The notes under the pieces: generated by a model
The model's input: the letters and a program-made list of their open reading frames with translations, nothing else
Told to the model about the DNA's origin: nothing
Databases searched by the model: none
Origin: Sipunculus nudus
Lineage: Eukaryota > Annelida > Sipuncula > Golfingiida > Sipunculidae
Reading direction: 5' to 3'
DNA length: 64,000 nt
Assembly: GCA_026874595.1 (NCBI GenBank)
Contig: CM049318.1
Span: 40,139,956 to 40,203,955, forward strand
Translations under genes and position numbers: made by a program
Shown here: positions 58,769 through 64,000 of the stretch, piece after piece
How positions within the stretch are numbered: position 1 is the stretch's first letter
How the letters are laid out: each line of letters begins with the position of its first letter

Positions 58769-58960
58769 TCAGAACATGCCCGAAATACTTAAATCCCAGT
58801 CCCGCCGACGGTAAATTTTTACATCAGATTTATTGAATGTAGCATGCTTCACCTTCTGGAAGCGAATTGATGCTTGAAGATTATTGGATATTTTGTCGAG
58901 GGACAAGGATGATATCACTACCAGAAGAATGAGCATGTTATTTTTCATAATGGCCGTCAC
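58769..58960 (-). CDS. candidate short secreted ORF, unrecognised
   Basis: 63 codons starting MTAIMKNNMLILLVVISSLSL, a plausible signal peptide, then a basic stretch ending RRRDWDLSISGMF. I recognise no family. A second minus frame overlapping its end continues about 45 codons without a stop and looks protein-like, so this may be a frameshifted or spliced gene reaching toward 58472. No splice site pair convinced me. Confidence 0.25.
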   Translation of the reverse strand: MTAIMKNNMLILLVVISSLSLDKISNNLQASIRFQKVKHATFNKSDVKIYRRRDWDLSISGMF

Positions 58961-59341
58961 CGACAGTTCTGGACTAACTCGATCAGTGACGTCATTTTTA
59001 TTACTGCTGAGGAGTTGTCCAGTAACAGCTTGTCTAAAAGCGTCCTATGTCTGACACCCTTCTATTCTCAAGATGTGAATTTTATGGATGTGTCGTCAGC
59101 AAAGCCATGCCTGCAGACGTTTAGCCTGCAAATAATGGATTTTGAGGGCATAGGGATTGCCTTTTTTTTAGAATCTTCTTGTTAACATTAAAAGGTTATT
59201 TAAACATACTGAACCTCGACATCCAGTTTATTCATTTAGAGTAGACTTATATATATTGTTATTCTCTCCTACCTCATATTAAGTTCCTAACGGATAGAAA
59301 GCTGAAATATATCGAATCTCCATAAATGATAACTGCACCAG

Positions 59342-59422
<81 letters not shown>

Positions 59423-61090
59423 CAATTAAACCATGCACGTTATCAATGATGACGTAAACACTGATTATGTATCAGCCAATAATCTTGCCGGTTTGATGAA
59501 GTGACACAAACGCTTGACATTAATTTAAAGGTGATTCAAATTGGCAAGGATCGTCATTTTTTGTACAAGCTCCTGCTGTACTGCTCCCATCTTGAGTGTC
59601 TAGGCTGAAATCAAAAGGGCGCTCGAAAGAAAACGGGATATATTATCATGTAAAGGGGTCCTGTTGTGTTTTTATTGGCTTTAAGTCAAACTATCAGCAG
59701 TATATTATATGTTTTATCAACTGAACAGGAAGGAATTATTATGTGACTTTCCTTAAAATCTTATGTTTTCCATTTGGATTGTTCTTGAATTGAATGTTTA
59801 ACTGAAGTCACTGAATGGCCACGGTCAGATGTCATGACAGAGCTGTACATCGTGATGATACATACATCCTTGTTTTCTTAAAGTGTGTGCTCCTGTGTAG
59901 CTCTTGAAATAATGATTTTGGCTTCAATCCAAACTTATCAGACATGAAATTGGTAAACATTTAAGTTTTTTATTTTGGGAAAACTACTTTTGAAGAAATG
60001 ATGTGCTTTGGGCAAGAGAAGGGTAACGGGTGTGCAGATCCAGGGAATTAGCACAAGTCATGTAAGTAAATGTCATGTTTATATATTTTCGCATTTAATG
60101 TTGCTTCGTATTTGAAGCCATGTTCGGGGTTGTGTACTTATACTGGTCGGGGTCAGATATAATGACTCTTATCCGAGGACAGTTTGTAATACAATTTGAA
60201 TCACATAGTTGCAAGTTATTTCAGTCAATTTTTTATGACCAGATTACGGCAAGAGTGACATACTGGTTTTAGGCTTTGTTATTCTGTTTTGTTCCTAGAG
60301 GAGCGCATTTCGGTCAGGCAGGCTTGAATTCATTGATATCTTTAAAGAATTATACCTTTTAACAGGCAACCAGATTAACAAAAATTACCAGTAGAACGTA
60401 AATATATTTTAAAATCCAAACCAATCATGTTCTTGTAATCCAAGGACAAATCAAATATCATTACCAAAATGTCCATGAATTTTTATCTTTCACATTTATA
60501 TGGAGCACACACTATAAACACTGTTTCCCGTAGGTTTCCATTCAACTATTACACAAAATAAAATGTATTCCTTTCCATTGTCCATGTATTTGTGAAACAA
60601 ATAAAAGGTTTTAGAGAGGATATTCGCAACCTATAAAATTCCTTTAAATCAATTTCTTAAGACGTTTCTAAAAAAATTTTATGTTTTAGTTTAACAACAA
60701 TTTGATGGCACACATATATCAAAGCTGAAAACCAAATAATGTATCAGATTTAATGTATTTTTAAGAAATCGCTGAGCCAACCGGGAAATTAATCATATGA
60801 GGCTTTCATGAATGTGGAAGGCTATATACAGATGAACCCCTCCTATCATTTGGATAGTTTTTTAAAGTGTCGAAAAATAAAAAAAAAATAGAAAATAAAT
60901 CACCCATATTGAAAGATGCATTTATATTATACCAATTACAACTATCGTGTTTAAAACCGTTTCCTTTATCTTAAGTTGCTTGTGCAGAACCTTAAATAAA
61001 ATGTATACTGGCTTTATTAATACAAGTGACAGAACTGCATAGTAATTTAATCCCACCTGTCCTTCATGCACATTAGCATAATTTTTTTTT
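58961..61090. other. no gene recognised; upstream region of the PGRP gene
   Basis: AT-rich intergenic DNA with a (TA)n(TG)n microsatellite at about 59346-59419. No conserved block shared with the lysozyme duplicates was noticed. Confidence 0.45.
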
Positions 61091-61098
61091 TATAAATA
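61091..61098 (+). promoter_or_regulatory. TATA box of the PGRP gene
   Basis: TATAAATA, 99 bases upstream of the ATG, after a poly-T run. Confidence 0.55.
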
Positions 61099-61189
61099 TA
61101 TAATCAGGTGTCTGGGTGATAGCACGCCAAAGGTGAGTTTACCTTGTAGGAAGTATCTAAACTGGTTGTTTTCTCCACGTAACTGAGGC

Positions 61190-61247
61190 ATGGCTACACT
61201 CGGAACTCTTGCTGCGCTGTTTTTGACAGGAATGGTCCTCTGGGAAG
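61190..61247 (+). CDS. PGRP exon 1 (signal peptide)
   Basis: 58 bases, 19 codons plus one, donor GTAAGC. Same length and phase as the LYZ1 and LYZ4 first exons. Confidence 0.85.
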
Positions 61248-61609
61248 GTAAGCCCGTGATATAGATATAGCCATGATCTTCTAAGATAAACTATCCTGTA
61301 TTAATTCAATTTTCAAGTATGTTCCCGCGCATGCATCTGTCAAGAATTGTATGCATACATTATATACATATATAATGGGAATGTAAGGTATTTCACTTAT
61401 TTATCGAGTAAAGAAATTTCATTTAACACTTGAAAAATAAGTGGTACCCAGCATTTATGAATAGCAGTAGTATGTGATGTTCTTCCTGAACAAAGGTCAT
61501 AGTTTTGGGACAGTTTGAAAAACATGCATTTTGGTACCTAATTAATGGTTAATGGTCTCTTTATCTCTGCGTTTCCAGTTTGTGTATTAAATATCACTGT
61601 CTTACTTTG

Positions 61610-61610
<1 letters not shown>

Positions 61611-61663
<53 letters not shown>
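61611..61663. repeat. (TA)n microsatellite in PGRP intron 1
   Basis: About 26 TA units, about 70 bases before the exon 2 acceptor. Confidence 0.97.
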
Positions 61664-61666
<3 letters not shown>

Positions 61667-61732
61667 GCATGGAGTTTTGTGCATATTAGTAAGAACATTA
61701 GCAACCTATGTTATTACATTTTTTGTGAACAG

Positions 61733-61899
61733 GTGGAACGGCCTGTAATATGGCGAGTCGGGGGGAGTGGGGAGCGGTTCGTCCTCGGTGGACTGGTCGT
61801 AATCGCACACCTGTGCCGTACGTGTTCATTCATCACACCGTAACCGGGACCTGTAGCTCTTCACAATCATGCACCAAAACTACCACATGAACAGGCAGC
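61733..61899 (+). pseudogene. PGRP exon 2 with frameshifting deletion
   Basis: 167 bases between TGTGAACAG and GTGAGT. FIHHT contains the first zinc ligand. The frame change lies between TGCACC (about 61870-61875) and CAAAACTACCACATG. Confidence 0.85.
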
Positions 61900-62176
61900 G
61901 TGAGTTTTTCTAAGATAACATATTTACATTCAAAGATTAGCTATTCCATTCATATCTACTAAATTTAGATTTCGTTTTTCAAAAATATTATGAAATACTT
62001 TGGATCAGGCTGCTGTTCTAATAGGAAGGCGGCGGCGCATGAAAACTGACTGTGATTTTGTTTAAAATCGGTCCATTTACGTCATATGATGGATAGTTCC
62101 GAGAGGCCATAGGTCGATTCATTTGTGATAAACGACGTCACCTTAATGCATGTACTATGTGTTTTTGTTGTATCAG

Positions 62177-62382
62177 GATATAGCGACATCGGGTACAGCT
62201 TTCTGGTCGGTGGTGATGGCAGAGTGTATGAAGGTCGTGGTTGGGGTATTCAAGGAGCCCACACCTATGGCTACAACAGAAATTCGATTGCCATTTCCTT
62301 CATAGGTAATTTCGTCAATGCATCCCCGACCCAAACCGCCATAAGAGCCGCAAAGGCCCTAATACGCTGCGGAGTACGAAGC
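62177..62382 (+). CDS. PGRP exon 3
   Basis: 206 bases between TATCAG and GTAAGT: core PGRP sequence with VYEGRGW (Tyr zinc ligand), NSIAISFIGNF and LIRCGV. Confidence 0.93.
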
Positions 62383-62883
62383 GTAAGTACCAATTTATGC
62401 CCCAGTTTATAATGTTTCAAAACCAGAGTTGTTTTGGGTAGTTGTCAAAACTAGTAATTTGTGACAAGACAGCTTTCGCGCAAGTGGTCCTTTGGGATAC
62501 GATATAATGTGATATCTAATGGCGTATGCTGATGCATAAAACTTTTTAGGGTGCCTAGATTAATAAAAAAATTAAAACAGTATATTACTCAATAATCCTT
62601 TCATTATTGTTCTTTATTATTAATTCATAGAAATATAAGTATGTTCCATTCAAGCAACAGGCTTCTAGAACGAACCATCGTTAGTTTCACCATCATGACC
62701 TATCAATTTTTATGATGAATATTTTATAATTGCCAAAATTTTACATGAAAGAAACGATCCTAGAAAGTTCTTATAATCACCATACATGTTATGGTCACCC
62801 CGTTAACTCCTATATATAATAGTCATATTTTAAGACCTTTTATAATTCTGTTGATTCATTCTATTGTGTTCTGTCTCTGAAAG

Positions 62884-63024
62884 AACCAGATCGCTGGAGG
62901 ATATCAGCTCTTCCCTCACAGTCGCGTGTATGCGACCGCGTGTCCTGGAGCGAGGCTCGCCGCCATTATAAAACACTGGCCGAGATACAGTACCAGACCA
63001 TTAAAGAGGTATGGAAGGAAGTAG
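62884..63024 (+). CDS. PGRP exon 4
   Basis: Acceptor TCTCTGAAAG is preferred over the later CCAG because it gives the usual eight residues between CGV and YxL. Encodes FPHSRVYATACPG and ends WPRYSTRPLKRYGRK with TAG at 63022-63024. Confidence 0.9.
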   Translation, partial: NQIAGGYQLFPHSRVYATACPGARLAAIIKHWPRYSTRPLKRYGRK

Positions 63025-63129
63025 GCGTGCACATGACGTCACAGTGGTCACGCCTGGCTTCGAGGCGTGGCAGTTTTTTTATGGAAGTACCCTAAAAATC
63101 CGTGTACAATAGATATAATTATATTCATG

Positions 63130-63135
63130 AATAAA
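63130..63135 (+). terminator. polyadenylation signal of the PGRP gene
   Basis: AATAAA 106 bases after the stop codon. Confidence 0.65.
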
Positions 63136-63700
63136 CATTCGGCTTTTATGGAATTTTCTGGTTACTACGTTACATTGTCTCAACTTCAACGACTGAAATA
63201 ATACGAGATTAACATTTTAGTATTATCATTTGGCAATAAAAATTATACAATGTTTAATGTTGAAATATTAAAATTGGAAAATAAGCCAATCTGTATCAGA
63301 ATACCAAAGATGAATATGACTTTGAGCAAATAAATTCAGAATAGAAGGCATTTTGTATTTTTTTTTCAGGAAGCATGTGCGTGTATAATACATGAATCAT
63401 ACTATAATTCACGGGAATCTGTTTGTCTGTCTGTCCGGATTCATTCGCATGCTAGGGATCGCACGGTCATCAAACTTCATGGGAGGGTGTATCTTGGTCC
63501 GGTGAAGAACGAGTTTATATTTTTTAGGCGTTTGGTAAAGAAATGGCCTCAAAATCGATAAAAATATTCTGGGTTTAATACCTGCGGTGTGCCATGGCCA
63601 TTCTCACATAGTGCGCCCACGTCGTCCTGAATCTCCTCTCGCTAACCAATCAAATCAAACCTTACATATAGTCTGCCAAACATTCACTACGCGTCGGCCT
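63136..63700. other. no gene recognised
   Basis: Intergenic DNA downstream of the PGRP gene with a GTCTGTCTGTCC motif near 63423. Confidence 0.4.
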
Positions 63701-63739
63701 TTTCTAAGCAGTCCGCTAAAGTCAACACAAATGAATGTT

Positions 63740-63895
63740 GTTCTCGGTTGACCGCGGGGACGAATGTAGACCGGGAACATCTCACCACTGCCCATATCGG
63801 CAATTTTGGCACAAGTGAATCAGGTTGCGGGTTAATCGTTGGGACGCTTTTGGACGTGGAACATCTCACCCCTCGCCAAATCGGCAACATGTCCC
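63740..63895. repeat. two-copy 89-base tandem repeat
   Basis: GGTTGACCGCGGGGACG...GGAACATCTCACCACTGCCCATATCGGCAA recurs in diverged form as GGTTAATCGTTGGGACG...GGAACATCTCACCCCTCGCCAAATCGGCAA. Both halves are open in the minus frame 63687-63899, giving a two-repeat peptide (LPIWxxVRCSxSxxVP) of unknown meaning. Confidence 0.75.
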
Positions 63896-64000
63896 GCAAT
63901 TTTTGTCATTGCATTTCAAACGCCCACGCCATGTCAGTGCTTACTCATAATATAAGTAAAGTGTGCATGCAGGTACTGATATGGGTATATTCTAGTACTA

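Larger units (their letters stand above)
61190..63024 (+). pseudogene. short peptidoglycan recognition protein (PGRP) with frameshift in exon 2
   Basis: Exons are 61190-61247 (signal peptide MATLGTLAALFLTGMVLWE), 61733-61899, 62177-62382 and 62884-63024, with GT/AG borders. The family binds peptidoglycan and, when zinc ligands are present, cuts the muramyl-alanine amide bond. Exon 2 reads SRGEWGAVRPRWTG, VPYVFIHHT and C-x-x-x-x-x-C, then loses frame. In the first frame a TGA follows at 61888-61890, while the QNYHMNRQ segment expected next is in the +1 frame. A deletion of about 19 bases (the VR-x-IQ region) explains both. Exons 3-4 give YSDIGYSFLVGGDGRVYEGRGWGIQG, RCGVRSNQ, HSRVYATACPG and a stop. 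Zinc-ligand His, Tyr, His and Cys are all present. Broken as sequenced; pseudogene, null allele or assembly error are all possible. Confidence 0.82.

Overview
This is a eukaryotic genomic window: AT-rich, with split genes, canonical GT/AG introns, AATAAA signals, long dinucleotide microsatellites, SINE-like and MITE-like elements, and no bacterial gene organisation. The gene families point to a mollusc, most likely a bivalve. No species can be named from the sequence alone.

The identifiable genes are a minus-strand tandem array of four i-type (invertebrate, destabilase-family) lysozyme genes, here called LYZ1-LYZ4, and one plus-strand short peptidoglycan recognition protein (PGRP) gene. Each lysozyme has the same four-exon layout: a signal-peptide exon, a 47-bp exon with the CMKCICE cysteine motif, a 109-115-bp exon with the catalytic Glu and Asp, and a 212-bp 3' exon with the HNGGPxGC motif. 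Intron phases are 1, 0 and 1 throughout. LYZ1 (6862-10340), LYZ2 (14340-19019) and LYZ4 (49321-53632) can be assembled into complete proteins of about 141 residues. LYZ3 (29277-34528) has intact splice sites and frame in exons 2-4, but has lost four of the 16 cysteines and has no recognisable exon 1. The PGRP gene (61190-63024) has four exons and keeps the zinc-ligand positions of an amidase. Its exon 2 carries a frameshifting deletion, so as sequenced the reading frame is broken.

The array arose by segmental duplication. Lysozyme 3' flanks match each other at about 12.2-14.3, 24.5-29.3 and 46.7-49.3 kb, and an upstream module matches at about 10.5-12.4 and 23.4-24.6 kb. Differences between copies date later insertions. 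LYZ2 intron 1 holds a MITE and a tRNA-derived SINE that are missing from LYZ4. LYZ2 intron 3 holds a 17-bp minisatellite amplified and then duplicated en bloc, while LYZ4 has only one or two units. LYZ4 has a dead relic of the LYZ2-type first exon and appears to use a different first exon 1.6 kb further upstream.

Between the genes the window is mainly mobile and repetitive DNA. This includes a TAA-flanked MITE (2.5-3.1 kb), several hAT-like GGCGGATC-ended elements (one with an 8-bp target duplication at 45.1-46.2 kb), pogo-like MITEs, a probable solo LTR (28.0-28.6 kb), and a 337-bp-unit tandem array with dimeric higher-order structure (34.5-38.3 kb). There is also a TA-flanked GC-rich hairpin MITE (40.3-40.6 kb) and a TTAA-flanked element (42.6-44.9 kb) that carries a transposase fragment and has split a tRNA-like sequence. 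Functionally, the genes encode secreted enzymes that cut the glycan (muramidase) and the peptide link (amidase) of peptidoglycan, so the window reads as an antibacterial or digestive gene cluster in rapid turnover.
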